A DNA stretch of 64,000 bases, taken from NCBI GenBank assembly GCA_051294375.1, contig CM119265.1, positions 8,998,772 to 9,062,771 of the forward strand. Direction: 5' to 3'. Under the pieces are notes generated by a model that made no database searches, was not told the origin of the DNA, and saw only the letters and a list, made by a program, of their open reading frames with translations. Each line of letters starts with the position of its first letter. The stretch's first letter is position 1. This DNA is from Paraspadella gotoi (Eukaryota > Chaetognatha). The translations under genes were made by a program, and so were the position numbers. Shown piece after piece: positions 1 to 12,100 of the stretch.

Positions 1-112
1 AAAACGAACTTGACGTCGAAGTAAAATCTCGTTAAATCCCTAAAAAAAATTTATTGCGATTCGATTTATGACTGAAAAACCGAAACGCAAATGTCCAAAT
101 GATTTTTAAAGT

Positions 113-146
113 GCTCTCTCTCTCACTCTCTTTCTCTCTCTCTCTC

Positions 147-177
<31 letters not shown>

Positions 178-284
178 GGGTTTCTCGGGACCTGTCCCAT
201 TCCCTTGCTTTTCCACAGCTTCAAGTCCTTTATCTTCAGTAGCCTATCTTATGTCTTTTCATCTCTCTCTCCTCTCTTCCATCT

Positions 285-362
<78 letters not shown>

Positions 363-363
363 T
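113..363. repeat. (CT)n microsatellite blocks
   Basis: Two dense runs of CT dinucleotides (about 113-178 and 268-363) are separated by about 90 bases of ordinary sequence. There is no coding content. Confidence 0.9.
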
Positions 364-1292
364 CTCATCCTTTGACCTTCCGCTGCATCTTTCGACTCCA
401 TATTTTATTGTGACGTTGGCGTCCTAATAATGGCTCTGTCACCGCGGCGAGGGAGCAATGGAGAGGAGGAAGAGGAAGAGGAGGGGGGGAAAGGAAAAGA
501 AAGGGAATAAAGAGAAAGAGGATTGGTGGTGAGGTCCGATCCAAAGTAGTTTGAGATCAAAAGCAAAGTAAACAAAAAGCAACAAATCATTTTAAAAGAC
601 CCAAATATTTATTAAAGGTTATTTGTTTTAATGCTTGAGCTCCGAGGGTGGGTCACTTATAAACATGTGCGATTTTATACCAAAAGAGATCAGGTAACAT
701 CCGGGGAGTAGAAAGGATACATTTTAAAGGTTCATCCTTCGTTTATATCCCGAAAGTCGAGAGAAGACGACAGGAAAAGTGGATCAGAGTTCGTAACTGT
801 CGCCAGCGTCGCCTGTCGTTCGGACTTCGAAACTTGGCAATTGCCGTTCGTGGATGCCAGTTTGGGGCTAATTTTTCTTAGGAAGCTGACCACCGAAAAC
901 TCCCCTACATCTGCATTTATTATTATTGATTTTGTCGGTTTTTGCCGATCGCCACTAAAAAATTCCCCGCGTTGGCCGATTGGGGCAAAATATTCTAGAG
1001 CTTAAAGGAGGATTAATTTGCTTTTAACGAAAGGCAAGCAGCGAGGGATAATTAGGCGAGGTATGTTCGGCTCGACCAACGAGGAATTTCGGCAGTGTTG
1101 GGGGTAAGGTTTGGGAGATATAAGGGTGGAGGCGGTGAGTGAGGGGGGTGGGCGAATTCGACGCCAACGAAGATGGCGCTGTTGGCGACGGCGCGACGGG
1201 CGGCGGTCTTTGCGACTCATTCGGGACTTCCGCTCAACTGAATTCCAAGAAAAATGACGACGCCACTCTGTGAGCCGAGACGTCTGATTCCC

Positions 1293-1330
1293 GTCTCTCT
1301 CTCTCTCTCTCTCTCTCTTCTCTTCTCTCT

Positions 1331-1361
<31 letters not shown>

Positions 1362-1373
1362 ATCTCTTCTCTC
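1293..1373. repeat. (CT)n microsatellite
   Basis: A near-continuous CT dinucleotide run with a few T insertions. Confidence 0.9.
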
Positions 1374-1480
1374 TCTTACTTCACGGGTTTCAAGGGATTT
1401 CTGCTTTCACCTTTTCGATTTCTCTCTCCTCGAAATTAAAAACGGAGAAACTTCGTAGTCATCAGCGATGGTTGTCGTGG

Positions 1481-1518
1481 TCGTTGTTGTTGTCGTCGTC
1501 GTCGTCGTCGTCGTCGTT
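1481..1518. repeat. (GTC)n trinucleotide repeat
   Basis: Repeated GTC/GTT triplets, about 12 units, in non-coding DNA. Confidence 0.8.
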
Positions 1519-2112
1519 GACGTCATCGTAGTTTTCTTTAATCGACGTCATCCTCGCTTCAAATATCGCATAAAACAAAAAATGAGTTATTGATGATATC
1601 TTTACAAATATTTCTCTTTCTAATGGTATTTAACTTTACACACATTTATCACAAAATAAACAACATTCAACCTTTTATCAACTGTAATACATTTTTTTTA
1701 ATAGGTTAAGATTATAAACGAGGTACTTAAGCTAGCATTCTATAGTATTATCAATATATGAAAATGGCAATTGTTTTACACATTAGATAACATTTTATAT
1801 ATATATTAAGTTATATTTAATCTAAGTAATTATAATTCTTAATAACTGGTCTTATTAAACATTTTATATTATACTCTTCTGGAAAGGAAATAGAAGGGAA
1901 TCGACATACAACACAAAGTTATATAGATATATATTTACATTGATCGTCTCAATTTGATACACACAAAGATACAAATATGGCCGCCATTCGATCTTTATTC
2001 TCTGAACGAGCGCCACCTTTTCTTCCTCTCGTCTCGAGGAAAAGAGAGACGAATCGTCGCGACGTTTGTCATCGACGTCGTTGACGTCTTTGTCGTCGTC
2101 GACGGCGTCTCG

Positions 2113-2190
2113 GTTGCCAAGGTAACGGTCGATCACGTGACGCTCTCTCTCTCTCGCGCGATTCCCTTTTCTTCGAAATCACGTGACGTC
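2113..2190. promoter_or_regulatory. Cluster of X-box, E-box and CRE-like motifs
   Basis: At 2113-2126 lies GTTGCCAAGGTAAC, which fits the RFX X-box consensus RYYNYY-N1-3-RRNRAC. Two CACGTG E-boxes follow at 2134-2139 and 2180-2185, and the second runs into TGACGTC at 2184-2190, a CRE-like site. The patch is GC-richer than its surroundings, as a promoter would be. No gene start can be tied to it: the nearest recognised exon is 0.85 kb downstream. The motif matches are observed; promoter function is inferred. Confidence 0.4.
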
Positions 2191-3045
2191 GAAGAAAATT
2201 ACATTCAATCTTCGCCGCGTTCGAGTCTCGGGAGCGAAAGAGGAGGAGGAGGAGGAGGAGGAGGAGGTGGTGGTGAAGTGGGAGAGAAATGAAGGAAAGA
2301 CAAGGAGAGATGGATAACCATGTGGATGAAGAGAGAGAGGGAATGGGGAGAGGAAATGTAATCTGGTCCGTCTGTATCGAAGTAACGTTTTCGTTTCCAA
2401 ATAACGCTATAACGTTAGTAATGCTATAGTATGAGTTAAACTCGCCATTATCTTTGTTCGTTTGTCTCTTTAAAGGCATAAAAATTTAAAGGGTTTTTAC
2501 TTTTCTTCCACTCGCGTTTCTTCCCGTTTTCCACGATGGAGGATTGGAGCTCGTTTCCTTTTTATTACGCGAGGGGGAGCGGTGGATATGAGAGAGAGAA
2601 AAAGAGAAAAGGGGGGGAGGTGGAGTGGGGGAAGATACGAGCGTAAAATCGGGAAACATTGTTTCCGTTTTAAAGTCGTAAATCACGACGACGTTGGAAA
2701 AGACGATTACGACGACGGTGACGACGATGAAGACGACGACGCCGCAGTTACGAACCCCACGACCGAGAAAGTTTTTTCCGCGCCAAAATTTAAATCAAAT
2801 CGTAAGGATTTGACGAGGTTCGAAGGTTTCGATGGAATGGAGGCTGAGAACTGAGAAGGCGTCAGGGAAGGGAAGGGGGTGGATGGGTTAAGATCTCCCC
2901 TATTACATAAATAAACCAAAAAAAATACCAAACACGAAATACAACAATAAGCTAAAATCACAACGAAATAGCGGAAAATCACGAACTTCTTTCTTTGATT
3001 TTAATAATAAAACTATCTTACCCCCCCCCCAAATTTCTCTTACAG

Positions 3046-4555
3046 ACGCCCTCCTCGATGACGAGACTTCGAGTCTTTACGGCGACGCTCCGTCGGCGAT
3101 GGAACCAACGAGTCCGAGAGCCATCAACATGGCCGCACCTCACCCAACTCCGGGACCTCCTCATGGTAAGTTCGATACCGTGGGTGCGTACAGTTAAAAC
3201 TTGAACTTTATAATCATTGCGGGGTGCCTTTGAAAGAGCGTAGAACTTTCGAATAAGACAATAAAAAACAACAAAAAATAAAATAAACACAATTAAACCT
3301 CGTTTTTCGGATAATTCACTGGCTTGCCGTTCTTGACAAATAGCACTTTCCCTTTTCAGGTTTGCATCCTTCTCCCACTGGCGGGCCGTCGGGTCCACCC
3401 GTGGGCGGACTGTTTGGGCTCGGGGGCGGGTCCGGCCCCTACGGCCCCCCTCCTCCTTACCCCATGGGCGGGCCTCCTCATCACGGCGTGACACCGCCAC
3501 CGCCCAACGCTCAATCGTCGTTACTGGGTGAGACTGTGAATAGATCATAATCCTGATCATATTAAAATTACATTAAACTAAATAATAAAATACTGTTTGA
3601 ACTTATGTGATTCAGGTTTCGACTTGCTGGGCCCGTCGTCGGGCGGGTTAGGCCCGGGCATCACCCCCCATCCGCTCGTCAGCCTCCACCACATCGCCCC
3701 ATTCGGCAACGGCAGAAACTCCCCTCAATCAAGCGGCGCTCTTTCAGGTCAAGACCGATAGTCATATAGTCGCATAGTAACATATTCACATAGACTCATA
3801 GAATGAGATCCAGGGTTGTAAGTAGACGAGAGTGTGAGATTCAGTTTGGCAAGTTTTGGTTTGGAGGATTCATCAATAGAGAAAGAGGAAATTAATTTAT
3901 TTGATTTGCTCAATTATCCGACAAAAGCGAGAAAGAGACTTAATTATTTATTAATTATTTATTTAATCAACGTATGAATTCCTCTTCATGCTCAGTTGCC
4001 AGAGATTAGAATCCGTAGTTTCCAACTAGTACTAAATTACAGAAGGAGAAAATTACGTATTAATTCGATCTGGCACGATCGTTGTTAAATAGATATTAAC
4101 TTTTGCAGAAATATATAATTATGTATATAGGAATATATATATATAATTATGAATAAAAGTATTAAAATTAATCTTCCTCCACAGGTGCCACAGATTTGCG
4201 CATCAACGGTGCATCGACTCCCGGCGGTCTCGGGTCCGGCGGAAGAGGCGGAGGCGGCGGCGGCGGTGGTGGCGGCGTGGGCAGCGGTTTCTCTTCTCTC
4301 TCCGGATCGCCCGGCGGTCCGTCCGACCCTTACCCTCCGCCCGGGGTCGGTCCCCGGTTCCCCGTCGGCGGCGGGGGCGGAGTTGGCGCCCCGCCCTCTA
4401 TGACTCCGCCGCCGACGCACCTGCTGCCGACGCACCACTCCGGCAACCCTTGGCTCGACGTCGACGCCGATCCCACCATGGGGTTGAGGGGCGCGGATTC
4501 GCCCAGCATGGGGCCGGGGCTGGTGCCCCCGGCCGGCTCGGCCGGCTCCTTTTAG
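3046..4555 (+). CDS. 3' exons of an unassigned Gly/Pro-rich protein, probably a regulator
   Basis: Four exons are supported: 3046-3165, 3360-3527, 3616-3747 and 4185-4555 (TAG stop). Each internal junction splits a glycine codon G|GT, with good donors and acceptors, and the frame stays open for 263 residues. The first exon starts in phase 1, so the N-terminus is missing. The product is low-complexity: Gly/Pro/Ser/His-rich, with a poly-Gly run and patches such as DLRINGASTPG and NPWLDVDAD. This composition is common in transactivation regions of animal transcription regulators, but I recognise no domain and cannot name the family. All visible internal exons are phase 1-1, so any could be skipped without breaking frame. 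Confidence 0.75.
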
Positions 4556-5038
4556 GAAAAAAAACAGCCCCACCAAAAAGACAATACAAAAACAAAAAGG
4601 GAACGCGATGGAACAAAACGAAACAATATATAGATATTAGATTAAAACAAAAGTCAAATCGTCAACAGCGGCTGGCGCCATCTTTCTAACTTTTACTTTA
4701 CTTAAAAAACAAACCAAAACAAAAGATCGCGAAACGGATTTCGTGTGACGCGAGCGACGCGCCAAGCGTAACGCAACGCGAAAACGCATGCCCGAAAACC
4801 GAGGCGCCTATGGGCGTGGCGGCATCGCTCGGAAAAAAAAGTGAAGCCCAAAGATGATCTCTTTGCCGAAACAAAATCTCTGGAATGGAATCGTTCCAAT
4901 TAGTTATCGTTATCCTCGAATTCACGAGGACGGTGCTGCTTTTTTTTATTCTTTTTTTATAATTTCTCGGTCTTTTATTTTTTTACTTTGCCTCTATTTC
5001 TCCATCTCTGCTTTTGTTTCTACATAATTTGTAAAATG

Positions 5039-5073
<35 letters not shown>

Positions 5074-6706
5074 GTCTTGTCTCTTCTCTCTCTCTCTCTC
5101 ATCTCTCACTCTCTTCTTCTCTCCTTCCCTCCCAATTTTATTATTTTTATTACATATGATTAACTTTCAAAACCTGTTTTGTTCAAATACCTGACATATC
5201 TTCTTAATTCTGTGATTTTTCGACCCACCATTTTTTTAAGATAGTGAAGCAAGCGTTGACAAATAATCAAAACTATATAAAATAATATAAGAACTAGTGG
5301 TAAAATTTACTTGTGAGGCAATATGAATAAAAACATAATTATTACTGTCGAAATTTGAAAAGAAAATTGTAGAAAGGTAATTGTAGAAGGAATTTAAATA
5401 ACAAAATACTTCTGATTTGTAAGCCACGTTCGATAACGAAATTCATAAATTATGTCTTTGTCGTTCCATTTTGCTTGTTTTTCGCCTCCTCCAAGCTAAA
5501 TTATTTAACATCCCGATACTGCGACAAAATTTCTTAACAGGGGGGGCATTTATTTTTCAACTCTCAATCTTTACACTGTTATTATTTATTTTTTATTTAT
5601 TCGGAGAGTAAATTAGTTTAGTATTTATGTTCGTAACGCTCGATCTCGTTCCTGCCAAATTAAAAAAAATTATTGACAATCTTGGATATTTTTGGTTCGC
5701 GAATGATTTCCTCTTTCAACATTGCGTTCTCAACCATTTCATTTCCATTTTCGATCGTCATTAATATTAATTTATTCTCTCTCTCTCGGTTTTTTTCTCT
5801 ATCTCTGCGACAAGAACGGTGAAATCTGAAATTTAAATTAATTTATCGTTACCTATTCCTTCTATTTAGAAACTTAGCTATCACTATGTTGTAAATTCCC
5901 TTGATCTCTCTTATTCCAAATGTCGAAAATGTATTTTAAAAATTGAATAAATCCGGACCCTCAATGCATATCAATTTTTGTCTCATTTTTCTCTAAAATG
6001 GATTAAAGGCCATAGGAATATAGGCCAGAGAAAAATAGTTTTTAAGCCTGTATTTTTTTAAAATGAATTGAGATAGTTTTTATTTTTGTTTAGTGTGTAC
6101 CGTGTAACTGACAAACAATAACAAAGTGGAAAATTTAACATAATTGTATTTGGTTTAGCAATTATAATCAAGTTTAAACGCAAAAAAAAGCAAGAAATAA
6201 CTTGATACAAAGCTAAACTTAGCACCATGTTTTGACAATAGTCGATTTAAGGACGCATTGGAAGTTTTTGAAAAATATTTGGAATGAATGGTAATTCTTT
6301 CATCCAAAAATTTGTGTTATCTGTTTTTGTATAACAGATACCGCAAATTATACCGTTAACTGTGAATAGAATGACGTTACTACTATTGCACAAATTGAAG
6401 ATGAGGTGGGGGCTAAAGATAAACTCTGAGGCGCTAATTATTATCAATATACCGGCGAAATTAGATTAAATGCTTTTGATTTATCAGAACTTTTTTCATA
6501 AATAAACAAAATACCTCTTACATCGTAGTTATCTCGCGAACGGTAGCAACTGCGATCAACATGACAGCTTAAAAAAATATACATTTTACAATTTACAATA
6601 AAAAAAATATGGATCGCAAACCTAACGTTCGGTTGGTAGAATTCGGAACATGCTTAACAATTTATTTGACGATATATGAACTACGCGAGAGCACGCGCCA
6701 AACATC
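4556..6706. other. Convergent intergenic region (two 3' flanks)
   Basis: This lies between the stop of the + strand Gly/Pro-rich gene and the stop of the - strand collagen, so it should hold both 3' UTRs. It contains a (CT)n array at 5038-5110 and AT-rich sequence. I see no conserved reading frame. Confidence 0.6.
5038..5110. repeat. (CT)n microsatellite
   Basis: CT dinucleotide run with short interruptions. Confidence 0.85.
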
Positions 6707-9086
6707 TTACGGTCCTTTCACATTAGTCGCCACAGGGACATATGTGTTGCAGTTTCTACAAACGTCGGCGGGTCCCGCAGGGCCAGGGGGACCGAGCAGG
6801 CCAGGCAGGCCCCTATCGCCCATCAGGCCACGCGCGCCTGGCATGCCGTCGATACCAATTCCGGGCGCACCCGGAGGTCCCGGGGGACCATACTCGATCC
6901 CCGCCGGTCCTTCCAGCCCGACGCCAGCATCTCCCCGATCTCCTTCGGATCCAGGCAAACCAATTTCGCCCTGCGGTCCGGGCGAACCTTCCATGCCGGG
7001 TATGCCTTGCATGCCTTGACCCCCTGGCCGACCTGGCAAGCCCATGGCGCCGGGCAAGCCCTGCTGTCCTGGCGGACCTGTCGGTCCGGGTCGGCCCATG
7101 TTATCTTTTCCCGGTGCGCCGACGAGATCGGCGACCATGTCACGGATCCGCGCAGAGAGAACCCTCATAGCCAAATCGTAGATTTCCTTCTCCGTTGGAG
7201 CGGGGCCTGGCTGTCCAACAGAGCCTGTTCTTCCCCTAGAGCCAGAAGGACCCATTCGGCCTACGGCCCCTGAGGGACCTGCGGGGCCTGGTTCGCCCGG
7301 TTTACCGGGCCAGCCAAGGGGTCCTTTGGCTCCAGGTTGTCCACGCAATCCTAAGTGACCCATTGGACCCGGCGGTCCTGGTGGTCCCATGGGCCCGGGG
7401 AATCCATCAATGTTGAGTCCTCCGCCCGCCGGAAGTTCCGCGTCGTCGCCATCCGTTGTCGGTCCAGGCGGCCCTGCTGGACCAGCATCTCCAGTTGGGC
7501 CTTGAAGGCCCACTTGGCCCGGAGGTCCCGTGATTCCTGGGTCTCCCTTGCCGCCCTGAGGGCCCCGAGGACCTACAGGACCTTGAAGTCCCGGACCTCC
7601 GGACGCACCGTCGGGCCCGACGGGACCAGGAAACCCTGGCGTTCCTTTTGGGCCACGCGGACCTTGAAGACCACGAGCTCCTTCTTCTCCGGGGGATCCT
7701 GTTTCACCGGGTTCCCCTTGGATGCCTTGTTCGCCCTTGGCGCCTCTCGGGCCCGCCCCACCCGGGCGCCCGGCGCGACCCACGAGACCCGACTCTCCTG
7801 GGATCCCTCTGGGACCGGCAGGTCCAGGAGGGCCGGGCTTTCCGCGTCGACCTAAATAAAATATTGAACATGTTAATAATTTAATAATTTAATAATTTAA
7901 TTTAATCGATTTAGAAAAAATTATATACACCTATTAGGTGGCGTGACAAGAAGTTGAACTATGATTATAATATTATATTAGTTGTAATAATTTTATAAAC
8001 AATAAAAAGGTTTATAATATAAATTTGTTGTACTTTTGTACAGAGGACATACTATGTATATGGATCGGACAATCATAAACAAAAGAACACTCGTCGTCTT
8101 GGTTCATCCTTACCTCCTCTGCCCCCGAATCCTGGGTCTCCACGTTCTCCCCTATCACCCGGCCCTGACGAGTCACCGGCCTCGCCCTTAGGACCCCTCG
8201 TCCCCTCTGGCCCGGGCCTGCCGGGATCGCCTTTGCGTCCGTCGCGACCTGGAGTTCCCGGCGCGCCCATGTCGCCGCGATCTCCCGGAGTTCCGGCGTC
8301 GCCCGATTCGCCCTTCGGGCCGCTGAGACCTGGCGCGCCGTCGTAGCCGTCAGAGCCCGGCGGGCCTTCGGGGCCGGCCTCACCCTGCTCTCCCTGGGAG
8401 CCGGGGTCTCCCCGACGACCGCGGCGTCCTGAGGTTATCAAGAGAGTAAGTTCAAGTGTAAGATTCGCCACAATATCATTATTATTATTATTATTATTAT
8501 TAATATAACACTAATATTATTATTCTTTAATTATTATTTAAATATGTCTCACTTACCCAACTCTCCTTCTTGACCGGGTTCTCCAGGAATCCCAGGAGCG
8601 CCATCCAGTCCGTCTTCGCCGTCGGGTCCAGGCGGGCCGGGAGGGCCTGAAAGGGCGAGGAAATAAGTATATTATAGGGCTACTGATTAACCACAACAAC
8701 AACAACAACTCACCTGTTAAGTCTCCGCTTTCGTCGATGACGTCACCGGGCAGACCCTTGAATCCCTGCTCTCCTAATTCGCCCTGCTCTCCCTGGGGAC
8801 CCGGTCTTCCCCTGGGTCCGATGTTTCCCCGCTCTCCTTGTTGTCCCCGTTCTCCGTCCTCTCCCTTCGATCCTTCGGGACCTCGGGGCCCCCGGGGTCC
8901 CCTAGTGCCGGGCGGGCCAGGGTCTCCAAGTTGGCCAGTCTCACCCTTGGGTCCAGGGCGTCCTGAAAAAAAATTAAGAGATTTTTCTGTTTTGAAATGT
9001 AATTTAATAATAGGAATAAGTCTCAAAGTAAGAAGCAAAAAGTAACTGACTACAATTATAACCGTCTGATATCCTACGAATAAGAA

Positions 9087-9150
<64 letters not shown>

Positions 9151-12100
9151 CTCTATCTTCTCTCGGTGATTGATAGAAAAAGCAAAATGTAAAAGCCGAT
9201 TGAAAAATTTTCGCAAGGAAAATATTAAAATATCATATATACGAATGCAGGAAAAATTGGCAAACAAAAGTGGTAGGCCCCAAGCGCGCTGCGACTNNNN
9301 NNNNNNAAGCAGCGAAACCAAGAAAAAAAAAACAGTCAATCGGGAAATAGTTTTAAAAATCCGTTTTCTCGGACAGGATTTTCTTACAGATCGAAATTTT
9401 GGTATCCAGAGATACGGTTATTAAAAAAAAAATGTCTAAAAAGCCAAAAGGAAACGGAAATGCTTTGGATTTCCGAAAAAAAAAAACTCTTCTTAACTTA
9501 CCGCCTTAAAACCACATAAGTGGTCATCGATGAAAAAATGTAAGGTAAAAATGAACTGCGAATTCCAGCGTAAGATGATAAGACACTATTCATGAGTCTG
9601 ATGATGTAATAAAACCGTTTACATTTTTTAAAAGATTTATTTTGAGAAGCTTTGAAAGTAAAGGTAAATACAGTCCTGTGTAAAAAAAAGGCCACCCTAA
9701 AACATTGCATAAATAAATTATATTTAATTCATTTATTATAAAATATATTATAAGTTAATAATATTTATAAAAAAACTATTTGTACAAATTTTATAAAAAT
9801 TTGGCTATCTATTTGCAAGTAATAATTTTTTTCAAAATAACTACTCAAACAGACCTATAAAACAGAAAAAAATTGATAGATTTTTAACCTTATGTGTTTA
9901 AGGTACCATAGCACTTTTGACTTATATGTATAAATTCTACTTATAAAAATCTATATTTACCATTTATCATTTAATATAATAAGAGTATAAAACGTACGTT
10001 ATTTAATACATACGAGTAGCCTTTTTTTTATGCACAGGAGTGTCGTGTTAACACAGGGTGTAGAACGAAATAGAAGATCGGTGAAGAAATGACGATAAAA
10101 TAAACCAAAAGGGATATTTTGGGATTGATAAGAAACTGACGAGAGGAGCCGATGGGAGAATATATTTATGGTAATAATACATACTGAGGTGAAAAAAATA
10201 AACATGAAAAAAGATGTTCTATGTACTAAAAATAATATATTTTTTTGCCTATTTCGATTTTACTCGAAAAGTTTCACCTTCTACTCCGTCTGCGTCGTCG
10301 GTAGAAACAACGACAACTAAATTAACCGTTAAACAGTTTTAAACAAAAACAAACAATGGTTAATTAGCGAAACGACGATTTGGTCGTCAAAAATGAAAGT
10401 ATACATAGGAAAAAAGAAAATATCGATTAGTTAATTTAGTTTTCTTTTAAAATTTGTTATTGTTATTGAACGAGCAACGGTCGTCCCTGGTTAATCAATA
10501 ATAATCACAACATTTGTTAGAACTTTAATTTATTTTAAACACATGTGGGCCTCATCCTACCGACTTACCCGCTTCTCCGGGCACGCCCTTCGGCCCTCGG
10601 TCACCGACGTTTCCTTGACTGCCTTCTTCGCCCCTCTGACCCGGTTGGCCCGGCAGGCCCGGGCCTCCCTTCGGCCCGAGCGGGCCGGGCTGTCCTCGAT
10701 CGCCCCTGGCCCCCGCATCGCCCTCAGCTCCGTTTTCACCCGGCAGTCCGGGCAGGCCACGGTCTCCGGCCTCGCCACGAGCGCCAGCGTCTCCGCGGTC
10801 GCCCGACTCGCCCTCACGACCGAAATCGCCCGATCGTCCCTTGGGACCGACGGGCCCGCGGGGTCCCTGTTCGCCCTGTTCGCCCTGATCACCCTGTTCC
10901 CCTTGCGGGCCTGGAGGGCAAACCTAAATAAAGAAAAGGAAGTTTGGAATGCGCCTTAAAAGTCGAGGTCCGTCATTGTTGTGCTGCCCTATCTGATGGC
11001 TAACCGAAATCATTTTTTACTTTGCCATGCTGCTAACTAATATCCGAACTTACCCTGCATTCCTGCGATCTCGGGCTTTGCGCCTGAATGTCGTTTCGGT
11101 TTTTGAGTTCCGAACACTTGTCTCGTTCGCCGCGAGTCGGGTTGCAGTGGAGCTCGAGCCATTGCAGGTCGAGGATCACCGTTTTCCTGCGCGATTGTTT
11201 AAGGTTAAATATTGTTCTCAACATTTGGTAATAAGCTTTCATTTTAATGTTTTAATGTTTTAAAATCTCTTACTTTATTATTAGTATTATCAAACCTGTC
11301 GTCGACGGCCTTTGCCATGGCGATCTTCCCGGAGATGTCAATGGTGCCCTGTAACGGAACCGTCTGAGTCTCGATGGCTTCGCAGTCGATGTAGAGAGTC
11401 ACCGACTCGGGTTTCACGGTGATGTGAATCTTGTGCCAGTCGCCGTCGAAGAGGCGGCTGGTTTGGCTCCTGGAGGATTGGATTTCGAGGAGAACATCGA
11501 TCATTCAATCAATGAATCAATCAATAAACCAATAATTAAATTATTAAATCAATCAATCAATCAATCTATCAATCAAATAACCTGAAATTAATTTCGGCCA
11601 ATCGACCGTCAAAATCTCTGTAGTAATAAGTGATGGAGTTGTCGGTGGCGCCGTTGACTTGAAGACCGAATTGAAGGGTGGGTTTCGGCGTTGTCGAGTC
11701 CTCGATCCGGAGAAGATGCCAGTCCGCTCCCTGAGGCGATGAGTGAATATCAAGGATTTATAATTTGTTTTTGAGGACGACACCGCCGGAACTCCCAGCT
11801 AGCAGTACGTCTCTACCTCCACGCGGTTCTATCGGGAACATCCTTTCGGATGGCAAAAGAGACGGGAGGCTCAAGCAAACAAGGAGAAGGAAAAGCCGAA
11901 AGGCGGAATCCCGATCTGTTTTCTTGGGAAACGGAGTGGGCCAGGCCAAGCCGATCTGGTCAGTGGTCACCTCCCCCCTCTTCCTTCCCTTCCCAAATCC
12001 CCTGCCCCCTTCCCCCTCTCTCCCTATTTTCCACTATCTTTCCCCACCCTTTTTTAAAAAACAGTCTGGCTGCAGCCTCTGAAGACACTGTTGTCTGCTA

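Larger units (their letters stand above)
1..3045. other. Non-coding stretch upstream of the first recognised exon
   Basis: I see no convincing exon here. The stretch holds (CT)n blocks, a (GTC)n block, and a GC-richer patch near 1990-2300 with clustered regulatory motifs. The first exon at 3046 begins in phase 1, so the gene needs at least one more 5' exon, either here and unrecognised or before the window. A 22-codon frame starting MALLATARRAA near 1173 is short and has no suitably phased donor, so I did not call it. Confidence 0.5.

Noticed and set aside
1173-1240. Short frame MALLATARRAA resembling a mitochondrial leader
   Set aside because: It stops after 22 codons and has no donor in a phase that fits the exon at 3046.
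2582-2854. 90-codon + strand frame rich in Asp and Lys
   Set aside because: The Asp run comes from GAC/GAT simple repeats, and no splice site links it in phase with the exon at 3046.
6609-7884. Open frames on the + strand across the collagen exons
   Set aside because: They are shadows of the Gly-X-Y repeat, which is free of stops in other frames; the minus-strand model has matching splice phases and a TSPN domain.
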